Part shown: positions 36,140 through 49,353 of the stretch, piece by piece | Numbering within the stretch: position 1 is the stretch's first letter | How the letters are laid out: each line of letters starts with the position of its first letter | NCBI GenBank assembly: GCA_003290165.1 | Contig: QNQO01001827.1 | Location: 124,001-188,000, forward strand | From: Berberis thunbergii | Lineage: Eukaryota; Streptophyta; Magnoliopsida; Ranunculales; Berberidaceae | Direction: 5' to 3' | Length of the DNA stretch: 64,000 nucleotides | The notes under the pieces: generated by a model | The model's input: the letters and a program-made list of their open reading frames with translations, nothing else | The model's database searches: none | Told to the model about the DNA's origin: nothing | Position numbers and translations under genes: made by a program

Positions 36140-39100
36140 ATGGGTGGTAGGAAGAAGAGAAAGATGAGCAAAGAAAAAGCTGTTTTTTATGACCTGGAAG
36201 AGTCCAGTTCAGGTAAATTTGTTGCTAACTTTCTGAAACTACTCCTACTTATTAGTTTGTAAAGTTAGGGTTTAAAGTTTTGATCTTTCATGCAAAATCG
36301 ATTGAACTTTTCTTCTAATTTGATTGGGTGGTAAGTAATTGGTGAATTAGGGCGTGGGTTGATGGAAAATTTATGTTTTGATCCTTCCGATGCGAAAGTT
36401 TTGTCGTGGAAGCATAGTGCAATGAGAAATTCAACAACTTTTGTAGCCAAAAAGAAGGGGAGAAGAGATTTAATTAATTGGTAGCTAGACAATTTAGGTT
36501 TATAGTAAAACATTAAGAGCTTGTTGGGTAAATTGGGTTAAGAAGAAGAAACTTTTATTTAATCCCCAAATGCTGAACATGAGTTCGTTTCCGTTGAGGT
36601 TCGAGTCTTTATGCAATTATTAGGGTGTGCTTGAAGGCAGAATGTCTTGTTCTTGGTTTGGTTATTTTCTATTGTTCTTTGTATGCACTTTTCTTGTCGA
36701 ACCAATGTGGTTGCACTAGCCTTCAATTTTTTGTCTAAAGATAAAAGAAAGATGGGGGGATAGTATTCTACTATCATATATGCATCTATATGAAAAAACA
36801 CCAACAGGTATCCTGTTCCTTTTTAGGATGTTTTACAGTTAAAAGGCTTTAGTATTAGGTCTGTTCTTTGAGGATCACCTTAACCACTGGAATTGGGGAG
36901 AATGGTATATGGCCAGTTGATGTTCCACGAGATCATGTATCAACTATAAGCATTTTTATTTCATCTGACCCTTTAAATGGTCATTGTGATTAGATTGTAA
37001 GTTACATAGCACATAGGTGTATCTTTTGCTTTCGCGATACCCAAAGGTTAAGTTTTCTAAAAAACAGACTACAAATTGAGCCACTAAATCAGAATCTTTC
37101 ATTTTAGTCATACGTTGCTAGTTCTAGATCTTTCTGATGTTAGTCCAATCACTTTTATATTCCAATTGCAGTCGAAATGAAGAAGAAGAAGAAGAGCAGA
37201 ACAACAAAGCAGCGACTAGTCAATTCCCTGTATGGTAGGCTCATTATCTTATATTAATTTGAAAACAACTGCAATACCTTGTCAAACAAATCGATTACCC
37301 CATTGTTGCAAGGGTCGAATCAGACATCAAATGGGTCTTAGTGATTTGTTGTTTCTTGCTGTTCTGATAGAAATAAGATTGTAAAATTGGATTTATAATG
37401 CTTGCCAAAGAAAAAGGGGATTATGTGGTTTAATTTGTTTATCTCGAATCATTGTAGCCTTTGATATTTCCCTTTTAGATCCTCAAACAATCCTAATTTA
37501 ATAACTTAAGTTTTAAGTTTCTGTTACTTACCCAAAAATTTATAAAATTGCTTTTGGGATGGAAAATACTCGAGAGGACTTGACATTTGGTTCTTTTACA
37601 GATGTTCAATGTCATCAAAATCCAAAAATAGATCAACCTCAAAAGACACCTCCAATGAAGCCTTCAAAGAAGAAAACCCAACAAAGTGCCCAGGAGACGA
37701 CGACTTTTGAATTAACAGAACCATGTCTCTCAGGAACAGTTCCTCGTCGCAGACGAACAGAGAGGATTGATAACTCTAAGACATTAATTTTCACAAAAAT
37801 TCAGAAGTTGGATTCTAATGTCTTTGAGTGTTACTTAGAGTGGGTAGACTTTAAATCGATTATTTATGCAAATAACATTTAGTTGCTTTGGTACTAATGA
37901 CTTGTTTGCATCGTGTAGGTACTTATGGAAGGACTTATCAGAGGAAAAAAAAACCTCCTTCACCTATCTTGATTCCCTATGGTTTAATTTGTATAGGCAA
38001 CGACAAACCAAAGCAAAGGTGTTGGGGTGGATTAAGAGCAAGCATATTTTCTCAAAGAAATATGTTTTTGTACCCTTGCTTTGCTGGTAAGTGTTTGGCA
38101 TTCAGTCCATTCAAGATATTCGTATCCTTTTTCCTCTCATATATATATTTTGCCATATTGGTCATCGCGTTGCTCTTGATTCTTTTGTATGGTGAACATC
38201 TAGGAATCACTGGAGCCTTTTGATTTTGTGCCACTTTGGTGAAAGCCTGGACTCCAAAACTAGAAAACCATGCATGCTGCTGCTAGATTCCCTCAAAATG
38301 GCTAATCCAAATAGGTTTGAACCTGATATAAGAAAGTAAGTTGGTGTACCTACACTATGGTTTCTTGTTTGAGAAAAATGTTAGCATACATACACTATGG
38401 TTTCTTATAAATTTAGCCTGACTAAAGTTTGTATTTATGATTGACTTCTCCAGGTTTGTACTCGACATCTATAATGGGGAGGGCAGGCCACATAACAAAA
38501 AATCCATTGCGAAAATTCCCCTCTTGGTCCCTAAGGTGAAATTGTTACAACATCTTGATGGGTTACATGATTCTCCTCGAACTCATATTTGAGCTGACAA
38601 AAGAAATATTTTCAGGTGCCACAACAGAAAAACGGCGAGGAGTGTGGCATTTTTGTTCTTTATTTTATAGATCTATTTCTGGGAAGTGCTCCTGAGAGTT
38701 TTGATGTTTCTGAGGACCTTCCTTATTTCGTAAGTTTTAAGTTCCATAGTGATTTTGGTAAAGATATTTAAGTTATTTTTTGTGAAAAGCAGAACTTAGA
38801 ACTTACATCATGTTATTGTGTTGCAGTTGAATGAAAATTGGCTTAGCACTGAAGGCTTGGAGAACTTCTGCATGAAAGTTCGCAAATTCTGCAGGTGAAC
38901 TTGAGTTTTTTTAGTTGACTCGTGTATCTTTATATTGCAATTTATCAATCTTGCACATATGATGTAATATTTTATCCTGCATTAATCCTAGATATTTTGG
39001 GTAAGAGTTCATTCATGTTATCCTCCCGAGACATTGACATGGCCCTTCTCGTTTGAGATGTACAAGTCTATAACACTTTTCAAGCATAGGAAGCTTTGAA

Positions 39101-41210
39101 TAACATTTGGCTTTAATACGACACTTTTGAAAGATTAAGGGGTTGTTGAAGATGAGGATTTGTAATCACATAATGGATGACTTCCATAGAGATTTCCTTA
39201 CAGTTTATCTCCCTCATGAAAATTGGGAAAGGGGCAGCTGGTCGAATGTTTTTGGCTTTTTCCCAAGTGCTGGAGGAAGTGGTCCATGACTTGACATCGG
39301 TGGACTGCTACCTCCAATTCCATGCATGTCCGATACAGCCAAATATCCCTCCCAATGAAATGGAGTACGCCAATTACCTCCCAAACCGTACAAGATAGTT
39401 ACCACCTATCACACGGCTTCCTAACATCACTTCCTTTTCCGAGTTTTTTTGCTGTTTGGTCGATGGTAGTATAATGATATCTATTACTACCATGGTGAAT
39501 GAGTGAAGAAGGTAATCCCATGGCCATTATTGAACAAAAAACAAATGAGAAAGAAATACATTTAGAAGCACCGTTAAAAGGGAAACATCCCGACACCCAG
39601 AATCCAAACTAAAAAAAGCAATGGTAAAGTTAATTGCTTTAGTTGTCGAAACCACCTTAGTGAGTGAAGAGTCAATACGAGTCAATGACGAGATGATGAT
39701 ATGAATTGGTCATCAGGAAGAGCATCTCCACCCATGGAGGAAAACCCAATTTTTTTGTTCTCACACGATTACACAACGTGGAGAAAATCCATGTTAAACT
39801 CATTTTGCACCTTATTTCCTTTCACTCTGAATGGGGGGCAGTGTTGAGTGGAGGGATATAAGGGCACCCCCACCTTTCCAACAGATTTCTCTCTCTCTCT
39901 CTCTCTTTCTGGTTTGCCTCAAACTTATCATCCGGCATCCAAAGTGCCATCCGGCACTCTAAATGCCACCTTATAATTTTACTCCCCCAAACTGGTTTGA
40001 AGGGTGGGATGGAGATGTAAAATATGGAAACGAAAAACTCATTTATTGTTTTCTTTTCCACCCCATGGGTGGAGATTGTCTAAATAATTAGCCATGATAA
40101 ATAGCAAGCTTCATTTTTTATTGCAGGATTTTACATGAACTGTCAGTTGTTTTGTCGTGCTAATATTAAGGTCATTTAGCAAAAGAAATAAAACAAATGG
40201 GTTTGGTCTGTTCTGCAACTTATGGCATCCACATGGGTCGTGTAGGTCACATTACAACCATCCACATGGTGAAGATGCGGCCCGCCAAGCCACAGGATTT
40301 TTTTTTTTTTTTGTTACATTCAACTTACTCATGGTTTGAACAGATCCAAAGTCCTCTTGTAGTCATGTGTTACATGTGATTTGGCTGTTTAACCTCCATC
40401 ACTAACTTGTTAAACTGTTGACCACAAAGACAGATCTTCTAGACATAACTCTATAGATGACCAAGTGTTTTCAGAAATATTGTTGCTGGCTTGCAGCTAT
40501 CAAATATGCTTGTGAACACCTAGTAATATATGCATATTGTTGCCACCTAAAGGGTAGTGGGGAACCACATCATAAACATGACAAAAACTTCTGGGATGTA
40601 AACTATTATTGAAGAATACACTTCTTGTCATGTTACTCATGTAAGGTGCTCTCTCACCCACAGAATTTAGCAGAAAAAAAATTCACAGAAAAACTGTTCT
40701 TCACAGACTACCTTGAAAATTTTGTATACTCATGCTTAATGCCGAGGCTTCAACAAAATGGGGACAACACTCAATGGACTGGCTGTCTTCTCCAAGATGA
40801 GTGCATTTAAAAACAGTCTGTGATGCAAAAATTCGTAGAAAATACTTCATAACTAAGCTCGAGAATGGAAAAAGAATCCGATCGATTATGGATAAGATAT
40901 TTGTTTTGGTAGTTTAGTTGATATGGATAAGGGCAAAAACTGTCTGCTTTTGTGTATCATATCCGAGTGTTTCTACATGTTTAGGTGCTTTTGAGAACTT
41001 ATTCCTATATATATGTTGCAGGGAAAAGAATGACCCAAGGGAACAATGGGGTATGTTTACCATTGACTCGCATTTTTTAATTTTATGTGGTGCTTGATTC
41101 ATTCTTATAATTGTCTTTCATACGTTGATTCGTCTTCCTTTCTCCATCTTGTAGGAAAAAGGTTTTTGGATGATTGGAACTCGTCAACTACACCAATTGA
41201 TGTTGAGTGA
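36140..41210 (+). CDS. Ulp1-family ubiquitin-like (SUMO) protease
   Basis: Exons: 36140-36212, 37172-37234, 37602-37839, 37919-38086, 38204-38335, 38454-38535, 38616-38729, 38827-38894, 41022-41050 and 41155-41210. All junctions are GT-AG and in phase. Without the last two exons the frame ends at 38898, giving 313 residues. The basic N-terminus (M-G-G-R-K-K-R-K, then K-K-K-K-K) suggests nuclear location. The peptidase C48 domain begins at F-E-C-Y-L-E-Y-L-W-K-D-L-S. It has the full catalytic set: His183 (N-H-W-S-L-L), Asp209 (L-L-D-S-L), Gln256 (V-P-Q-Q-K-N) and Cys262 (G-E-E-C-G-I-F). Such enzymes remove SUMO from proteins or mature the SUMO precursor. The protein is short compared with ULP2-type relatives and lacks a long N-terminal regulatory region. 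The exon 3 donor (GTGGGT) is weak but gives the conserved L-E-Y-L-W junction. Confidence 0.85.
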
Positions 41211-43237
41211 ATGATAGTTGGCATATTAACCAAAATTATACAAATATCACAGGTAATATTTCTACTTAGGCATCATGAGTTTATACAGTAACAATAATAT
41301 ATCTGGTCTTTGCCAAATACTTGAATGGGATGATTTGGGTTTCTTAGGACATAGTACTAATGAGTAATAGCTACTAGAGAGACGTGATGCTTATCCAAGA
41401 ATATCCTAAGTGAGAAGTTTGTATACTTGATACTTTTTGTTAACTTCAAGATTAACTTTGTGGATACCATAAATATCCCATATAAAGAGGAAGCTATTCA
41501 AAAATGTTTTGCTTGAGCTGTAGGTAGAGCTCAATTGATGAGTTGGTTCCTCTCTTATGAAGATTCTCCTCTTTCAGAGAATCGAAAGACAATCTCCAGA
41601 CAAGCAAAATTCAGTTTGGTTGTACTTTTGCCATGGAAGGCGAAAAACATATTCCACATCTCTTGAGTTTGATTTAGAGTTCACCTTAACATTGACGTCT
41701 GCTGTTATTCAAGGCTCTAATTACTGAGGATGTTCTATTGCAGATATAAGCATCACTGAATCTAACAGGGAGATTAGCAATGCAGCTGAACTTTTGGCAA
41801 CAGGAATGGCAAATTGGCAATTGCCTGGGGAAAGAATTCGAAATGAAGCAAGGTTGTAATATGAGCTGCCTCTTTTGTTGTTTTTCATCGATAGTTTGCA
41901 TCTCTTTTGTGGGGCGTAATCCGATTTTGAAATCTATATATAACTTGTACAGTATATGCTAGATGTTTGATGAAAAACATTTAAAGTGTTTTATATACTT
42001 GTGGAAACTGTTGGCCTATATGACTGGGTGAAGAAACATTAATGCATATGTAAACACCAATTAAATATGAACATCCTATAATCTTGTAGTTTTATTTTAG
42101 TATTTCAAAGTTCATTTGAATATGCAAATTCACTCTTTTTGTAACATCTTTTCCAAATTTGGTATTATATTGTTAAAATTGTGCAACTTTTTATCTTTGA
42201 GCTTCAGTGAAAGTTTTGTTTATGTTGTATTTCAGAAGTATAATCTAACATTGCTCTTTACTATGATTTGCTGAGTTGAAATTTTCCTTTGGGGTTCAAA
42301 GCAAATTTGTTACAGATGTGTGCAAGTATGTTTGCGTTCCATAGGGGAATATGGCTGCAGATTGGTAGATTGCATAATAAAGGAACCTCTTTATATTAAA
42401 TAGGCCAAAATTGAATTGATACGAAATTCAATTAACTGAACTGACCAACAAAAATTATACAACTAAATCGAAAATCAAATTAGATGTTTATTTTATATTA
42501 TATATAATCTAATAATCATTGTCAAATGAGATGGAAAAAACATTGTCATTATGTTCTTGATCATTGTAGTCCTTGAAATAGGTCATGTAATTGAGGCTAA
42601 AACCCAATCAAAGGAGGATTTTCTCAAGTGGATATCATCGGGCAAGATATCAGGCACTTTATCGGTGCACTTAAGAAAAACTGCACAAACAATACCAATA
42701 CGTTGAGATTCTTGATAATATTATGTTTCCATGGTTCTATCATCGAATTCAGTACAACTTTTTTAATTTGTTTTATTTCTTTCAAGAGGTTCGCAGAATA
42801 AACCAACAAATTTGATATTCCATACAGACTGGAAATTGGTTTAATTCAATTATCACAAAGAACGTAATTCCTTGATTCTCATTTTGAATTTTTTGTAGTG
42901 AGTGTTTAATAAATGTCCTGAATTTAGGGGATGTTATACATAATAACTTTCTAACTAAGGTATTACTAACAACGACCAACAACATATCATAATATTAAGG
43001 TCAGAGGATATTTAAATAATTTAGTCTCGTTCAATTAATTATTAAATTTTGAGTTTGTTCAAATTAGAGTTTGGGTCCTAAGACCAAGTCGACCGTGTAA
43101 CCATTTATGATTCAACTTAAAAGTATGAAGATAGAATACCGTATGTGGGTGTAATTATAAAGATATAATTAAATTATTTAAATAAAATCACTTTATTTTG
43201 TATTTATTTTGCTATCCACTCTTATTAAATTAAAGTA
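41211..43237. other. Gene-poor stretch with one orphan open exon
   Basis: Most of this is AT-rich without coding signal. 41742-41860 is preceded by an acceptor (TCTATTGCAG) and reads I-S-I-T-E-S-N-R-E-I-S-N-A-A-E-L-L and M-A-N-W-Q-L-P-G-E-R-I-R to a stop. It could be an alternative last exon of the preceding protease gene or unrelated. I do not recognise it. Confidence 0.3.
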
Positions 43238-43428
43238 GGGAAATTCTAAATGTCGAGGGAAAGAGCGAGGAAACCAGCGAGGTAAACGAGGTGGCGGGGG
43301 GTGAACCGTTCACCCCCCTCGAGATGTTTTCTGTGTGCGCATCTCGAGGGGGGTGAACAGTTCACCCCCCGCCACCTCGTTTACCTCGCTGGTTTCCTCG
43401 CCCTTTCCCTCGACACATAGAATCACTC
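43238..43428. mobile_element. Mutator-type foldback MITE, copy 1
   Basis: This 191-bp element has inverted arms of more than 85 bases each (GGGAAATTCTAAATGTCGAG at the left; the right end reads GAGTGATTCTATGTGTCGAG on minus). The arms are nearly identical beyond the first 20 bases. A perfect 9-bp duplication ATTAAAGTA flanks it (43229-43237 and 43429-43437). Nine bases is the hallmark of Mutator-like elements. The arms contain an inner palindrome of GGGGGGTGAAC / GTTCACCCCCC. Related copies lie at 49604 and 50702. Confidence 0.9.
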
Positions 43429-43437
43429 ATTAAAGTA

Positions 43438-45165
43438 TCACTTTTTTATCATCTGGAAATAATATGTTTTATTGGACCTAATTTATAAACTTGTAGACCC
43501 AAAATCATGTCTATATGTAAGTTGAACTGACCTTATAAAATAAAAGGTGGGCATTCTTGAAAACCAAGGTATTGATATATTTAGACTCATCAGGACATCT
43601 ATAAGGGAATTGTCGTTGTAAAGAGATGGATATATGAACGCATCATTTTATGAATATTTAGGTCATACACAATTGAATTTATGCTCGTGGGTCATCTTCT
43701 TTATTGATTCATACAGTAGACCCTCAATAGTTTAATACCCGATAAATTAATGGTCTCAATTAAATAATATTATTGGTCGGTCCCAAATTGAAATGACGTG
43801 CTAAATTAATAATTTGCTAAGTTTATAAGATAATACATTATTAAAAAATTCATAGTACTACATATATAAATTAATAATTTTTTGATACATATTGCTTATG
43901 CGACTATGAAATCTTACTAAAATATAACTCAAATCATTGTTTCTTCTTGAAATTGATGCCACCTTTGGATCACTTCTTAACTTTTCTTAAAATGGTAAAA
44001 AGTTCTTATGTTATTTTCTCATGATGCAACAAAAATTATTCAATGTCATCGCTGCCTTGAGTACTACCTGGATTATCTTTGTAATATCCGCACAATGTTT
44101 CACACATTTCATTCGTCATTGTTGATAAGATGAGATGTCATTATTGTATGCATGACGTGTTGTGTTATTATGACTTTTGTTATTTAAATAGAGTTTTTAT
44201 TTGGTTAAATGGAAAAAAATAAGTAGATTCGTAAAATTTACTTGATTAAACAAATACATAAATAATTAGTTCGTAAAACGAAAAACTAAATACAATATAC
44301 AATATTTAAGAAAATAAGTAAACACCTTGATAAATTAATAAGTTACTAATTAATGATAAAGTAATGTTTCTTAATTTATTGATTAATTAATAAGTAGTAA
44401 TGTTTATTAATTTATCAATTATTTAAATATATAATCGCTAAGTTAATAAATTTTCCTTAATCCATTTATAGATGTTTAACTGTTGTTAAAACTTGATTTG
44501 AAAAAGAAATAGGTGAATGTAACAACTCAATCCACATGATACAGTATTGTTCACTTTGGGCTCAAGACTCACATGACTTTAAACACATTTGATCATAGGG
44601 ATCGAGTCGTTACAAAATTGTATCATAGCCGAACCCAACCAAAAGTGTACTAATAAAGACGTTGAGCCCTAAGAAGGTGAATTGTAACAACCTTGTGTAA
44701 AAGAGTTACCTTGTGTGGCGGACTGATATCTTATTGTGTGGACAGGGCTACCTTATATGAATGGACTCAGAGACTAACATGTTACCTAAATGTTATAATC
44801 TCACATCCCCTGAGTGAGAAAGTGAGATATGCTATATATATAGATGTTAAATCACCTTAGTGCAATACATTTTAAAGCCCCACAGACCTTGACCCAAAAT
44901 AAACAATATTGTACCACATAGATGGGATATTAAAAAATTAATGAAAAAGGTTTTCTCACAAAAAAAAATGTTTATCGGGAAACCTACTAAAACTCTCATT
45001 TTCACCATCAACTTCTCAGGGAGCGTTTGTTTTTGTTTGTTTTTCTTCTAATTAGAAGCAAAGTTCTAGACCATATCCAAAATATTTATTTTTGCTTTTG
45101 ACTAGCTTCTAAGCAAAAGCTCTACCACCGATAACAAAATGGAAATGCTCACTGAAAACTTCTTA
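43438..45165. other. Gene-less stretch with possible mariner-like end
   Basis: No conserved protein is visible. CAGTAGACCCTCAATAGTTT at about 43714, flanked by TA, resembles a pogo/mariner-type terminus, and 44330-44460 holds AT-rich sequence partly inverse to 43730-43830. A complete element could not be delimited. Confidence 0.3.
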
Positions 45166-45494
45166 GGGTGTGTTTGGTTGCATGGAATCCTATGCCATGA
45201 GAATCCATGAGGGGCCCCTACATTTTAGGCTAAATTGATGTATCACTCCATATCCACCATTTGATTTTATGATCAATGGTGGGAATGAAAGTCCCATGAA
45301 CATGAAAATCACATGCCTTGAGGGGACCAAGGAGTGAAATTCCCATGTTCATGGAACTTGCATTCCCACCATTGATCACAAAATCAAATGGTGATCAAAT
45401 GGTAGATGTAGAGTGATATATCAATTTAGCCTAAAATATAAAGGTCTCATCATAAATTCTCATGACATAAGATTCCATGCAACCAAACACACCC
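45166..45494. mobile_element. Tourist-like MITE, copy 3
   Basis: The 329-bp element runs from GGGTGTGTTTGGTTGCATGG to CATGCAACCAAACACACCC, nearly perfect inverted termini, with TTA on both flanks. It has the same internal palindrome as the copies at 1353 and 17641. It is non-coding. Confidence 0.9.
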
Positions 45495-45753
45495 TTAATT
45501 CTTACTCCAGTCTGACTTTCTTTTTTCTTAATGAAAATAATTGCAACCTCACTCTAATAAGATTTAGTAAAAAGGAAAAAAAACATGTGGAAGTCCTGCT
45601 GAATTTATGAATAAAGATACAATTCTCTATTCTTTCTGCAGCCTGATACTCTAACTGCTCAGGTAGCTCTTCCCATCTCTTTATCGAACGCAAGTATGTA
45701 AAACAGTAAAAGCAGTATGGCATCGATCTTCATTTATGCCTTGCACTTGACAC

Positions 45754-46861
45754 TAGGGATGGCAACGGGGCGGATTTGTGCAAATCCATCCCCGCCCCGC
45801 TGGGAATTTCGGGTCCCCGAAACCGCCCCGCATATCCGTTTATCATTTATTTTGAAAACCATCCCCGCCCCTGGCGGATATCCGCCCCGCCCCATTTAAC
45901 CCAAACAACAACAACCCAAAAAATTTTCTTCAACATACAAAAAATTACATACAAAAATTAAAAAAAAAATACTACATATTACAAAAAAAAAAAAAAAAAA
46001 ATTCTACAGATCAGATCTTACCTGATCTAAAAAATATTACAACAAATAAAAAAATTTCAACAAATTCAAAAAAAAAATTACAACATATACAAAGAATTCG
46101 ATCTCTGAGATCAGATTCACATCTTGAAAACTTATCGGAACAGATCATACCTTGATCAGATCTGATCAGATCTTGATCGGATCAGGATCAGAATCAGATC
46201 TTGATCGGATCAGGATCAGATCTTGATCGGATCAGGATCAGACCTTGATCGGATCAGGATCAGACCTTGATCATATCAGATCTTGATCAGACCTTAATCA
46301 GATCTTGATCAGATCTCAGTCTCGGATCTTGATATCTTGATCTCGATCTCGGCGTGAGGGAGCAGGGAAGCAGATCGCGGCGTGCGGGGAGCGCGAAAGA
46401 GATCGCGGCGAGGTGGGGATCGCCCTGTGAGAGGGTAGGGATGAGGGAGAGGTCTTCGCTCTCGAATCGCTCCTCGGTCGGCCCCTTTGCATTCTTGTGT
46501 GAGAGGCAGAGATGGAGGGAGAGGCGGGTGAGATCCGTCTGTTTGCGTTCTTGTGGTTGTGTGAGAGGCAGAGAGGGAGGGAGAGGCGGTGAGGGGAGGG
46601 AATGAGGGAAAGGAAGTGGGATTAAAGGGTTTTTTAATCCCTTTATAAAGGAGAAGGGCATTATTGTAATGTTACATAATAAACGGATAAACGGATATCC
46701 GTGGGGTGGATATGGCCAAATCCGTATCCGCCCCGAATATTTAATGAAAGTTGTTTGGATATCCGTATCCGCCCCAAAATCCGTTTAGACATATCCAAAA
46801 CCGCCCCAAACGAATTTGGTGGGGCGGATATCCGTGAAAATCCGCCCCAATGCCATCCCTA
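45754..46861. mobile_element. Non-autonomous hAT-like element
   Basis: This 1,108-bp element has TAGGGATGGCAA at the left and TGCCATCCCTA at the right. GGGGCGGAT / ATCCGCCCC subterminal motifs recur at both ends. A perfect 8-bp duplication CTTGACAC flanks it (45746-45753 and 46862-46869). The middle has poly-A tracts, a GATC-rich repeat (46135-46335) and a GC-richer block (46340-46610), which yields overlapping but non-conserved ORFs on both strands. No transposase is present. Confidence 0.9.
46135..46335. repeat. GATCAGATCTTGATCGGATCAG-type minisatellite
   Basis: Degenerate tandem units built from TTGATCGGATCAGGATCAGA recur about every 20-35 bases, all inside the hAT element. They are rich in GATC and self-complementary. 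Confidence 0.75.
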
Positions 46862-46869
46862 CTTGACAC

Positions 46870-47438
46870 TAGCCCCTAAGTGCACACCCCGCATATGAGC
46901 AATGCAAAAGTACTATCCTACAACACAAAATTTGAGCAACCGCACTCAATTCATTTCTCCAACTATGTAAGCCTTTGTTTTAGAGAAATTAATTTGTAAC
47001 CCTTAATAATATCATTGAACTCATGCTTCATTTATGCCCCATGATCAGGCATGGTTATAGCCTTATAGGCACCAGCCATTAAGTTGCCTTTGGCTCTGAA
47101 GTTTCAGGACTGTGGACAGTATTCGGAAGCCTCATTATACGTCATAATTTAAAACATCATAATAGGGATTACGAATTAGTTAAGAGGTTGAAAGTGAACA
47201 GTGATCTTCTGTCTTCTGCTAGATAGATTTAGGTTTCACTGAGACAAGAAAAAAAGAAAAAAGTATAAGCAGTAAAACAAATCTACTGATTGTACGAATC
47301 ATGTTGCATAACAAAATATTACTACAAAAACAAGACTCGTCTTAAGTCAACTATGAAGAATACAGAAGGCTTACAATTTGGAAAATGCAACTTGTAGGAC
47401 TTAGCGGGCAGGGAGAATTTCCATTAATGTGGCATGTC
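46870..47438. other. 3' flank of bS21c gene
   Basis: No coding signal is seen. The part next to 47438 is presumably the 3' untranslated region of the minus-strand bS21c gene. Confidence 0.4.
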
Positions 47439-49353
47439 TTAATTGGATACCTCCCAGTTATCTTCATCAAGATCATGATCCTTCTCCTTTGAAACTTCCT
47501 CCTTCACCATATCGTCACGGGGTCTAAATGGCGTGCGTCTGGCAATTGATGGCAAATTTTTCAGTTTATCAAGTAAAAGCAATCCACAAACTAAAAGCAA
47601 TTACATTCACAACATTAATATATAGATATATTCATAGAAAAGAAAATGGATAAACTAAGATAAATTCTTCTTCATTCAGGAATATTATCTATAATTTATG
47701 ATGCCAAAATATGGGGACATATCTCTTTCAGCGCCTGAGCTCGGGGACTAAACCAAAGCTATGTAACAATGACACCAATATGGGTATCAGAGTTAAGGCA
47801 CAGGTACAAGGTGACTGATAACTGATAAGTCAACCCAATAACCCACCAATACAGGGTCACATATCAATATCATAAGTTTTTTTTTTAATACTAAATATTG
47901 TTACATTCATATTACCATCTTATGATATACTCATAACCTTCAAAAGATATGTACAAATATGAGGATGTAACAAGTCCGTGTCTACTGGAGTGTCGATACA
48001 TGTATATGATTGCTGAGTATCCATATGTATCAAGCATGGGATTTGTTTTGAAAATCATGTGTCCTTTTGCATAGGAGAATGGACCGAACAATCTCAAAGT
48101 TCAAAACTTTTGACACAATGAATCAGAACCAATCAAGTATTGTTTGTTGTTCTCAGTGGTGAATTTTTTGTAAAATCTCCACAAGCATAGTGATTCTATT
48201 TAAGATCTTAACACCACACAACATGCAGCATGCCTACAGAGCCAAAAAGTAAGAATTTTCACAAACCTCCACAAGCAGACTCTCCCTTCAAGATCTTAAG
48301 ACTGCAGAACATTCTGCAGACCAGCCAGTGGTTGATCGGCACTCTCGCCACAAAGCTTAAAACAAATCGATGGTTATGGGGCATCACCATAAAGACATTT
48401 TTTCATGTTTGTATTTTCCCTTGGGATAGTTTTTGTTCACCTTAGGTATGTATTAACTCTACCTGGTGGTTTTGTGATTGCCTCTTTCACAAGTGCCATC
48501 CTTGTTTTTTAATATCAATATCATCTATCTGTTTTGCTGATCCACCATAAAAAGAAAACACTTGAAATAATTCATAAACTAGGGATACTTGCTTTTTGTA
48601 ATCATCAGTCTTCAAGGAGAAAAGTTAAGGCTATAAAGAACATAACACTAACTGGATAGAACCCTCATTTCTTTTTCTCATAGAAAGATTTCACCAAGAA
48701 GACCCTTTGATCTTCATTTTAGGAGGGAGTTGCAGTGAATCCCATCAAGGGAAGGCCTTTAACCAACACCCCCCAAACAATGTATTGAATGAGGGCTTCT
48801 CCTAAAAAAAGCACTAAAATAATTCAACCATTAAAGAATTACTGTAAAATTCAAGCAATAAAAGATGGGAAAAAAAGGAAGAGAAATAAACATAATGAAT
48901 GAAAACACTAACCTTCTTTTGTTCTTCTTAGCAAGATCACGAATCCTCCTCTTCCTCTCATCTTGAGTGTTCTCAAAGTACCTCCTCCTCTTAACCTCCG
49001 GAATGACCCCCCGTCTTCATCACCTCCCTTCGAAACCTTCTCAATAGAACCTCTTCAGGCTCATCCTCCGCAGGCATAATCATGGCGTTTAAAGGGGCTT
49101 TGAAGAAAAGGGTATTCGCATAAGCGAGTGAAGGACATATTACCGACATCAAGTCTTTCGAAGAAGATGGAGAGAACCCCTCTTCGGCAATCAAGGAGGA
49201 GGTGATGGGTCTGTGAGTGGTTCGAAGAGTTGGGAGGGAATCGGATGAAAGGGGCGGTGGGTTTAGTTGGTTTGGGGGTTTCTTGGTCTGGGGTTGTGTT
49301 GAAGATGATGGAGATAACAAGGAGAGGAAGTTGCTGAGAGAAGATGTCGCCAT
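47439..49353 (-). CDS. GHS1: Plastid 30S ribosomal protein bS21c (GHS1-like), one-base frameshift
   Basis: Exon 1 is 49353-48913 and exon 2 is 47538-47439, separated by a GT-AG intron in phase. The start at 49353 (ACCATGGCG) is preferred over 49440 because it opens a Ser/Thr/Pro-rich plastid transit peptide (M-A-T-S-S-L-S-N-F). The mature part has the bS21 core: E-D-E-P-E-E-V-L-L-R-R-F-R-R-E-V-M-K, then V-I-P-E-V-K-R-R-R-Y-F-E-N-T-Q-D and a basic helix. The two halves are in different frames. A run of six C on plus (49007-49012) has one base too many, and the literal frame stops 10 codons later. Exon 2 adds an acidic tail (D-L-D-E-D-N-W-E-V-S-N). The protein is part of the plastid small ribosomal subunit. 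Good conservation on both sides suggests a recent lesion or a sequencing error. Confidence 0.88.

Noticed and set aside
46287..46661. Overlapping long ORFs on both strands (Pro/Arg-rich)
   Set aside because: They lie inside the hAT element in GC-richer, biased sequence; no motif or splice structure supports a gene.
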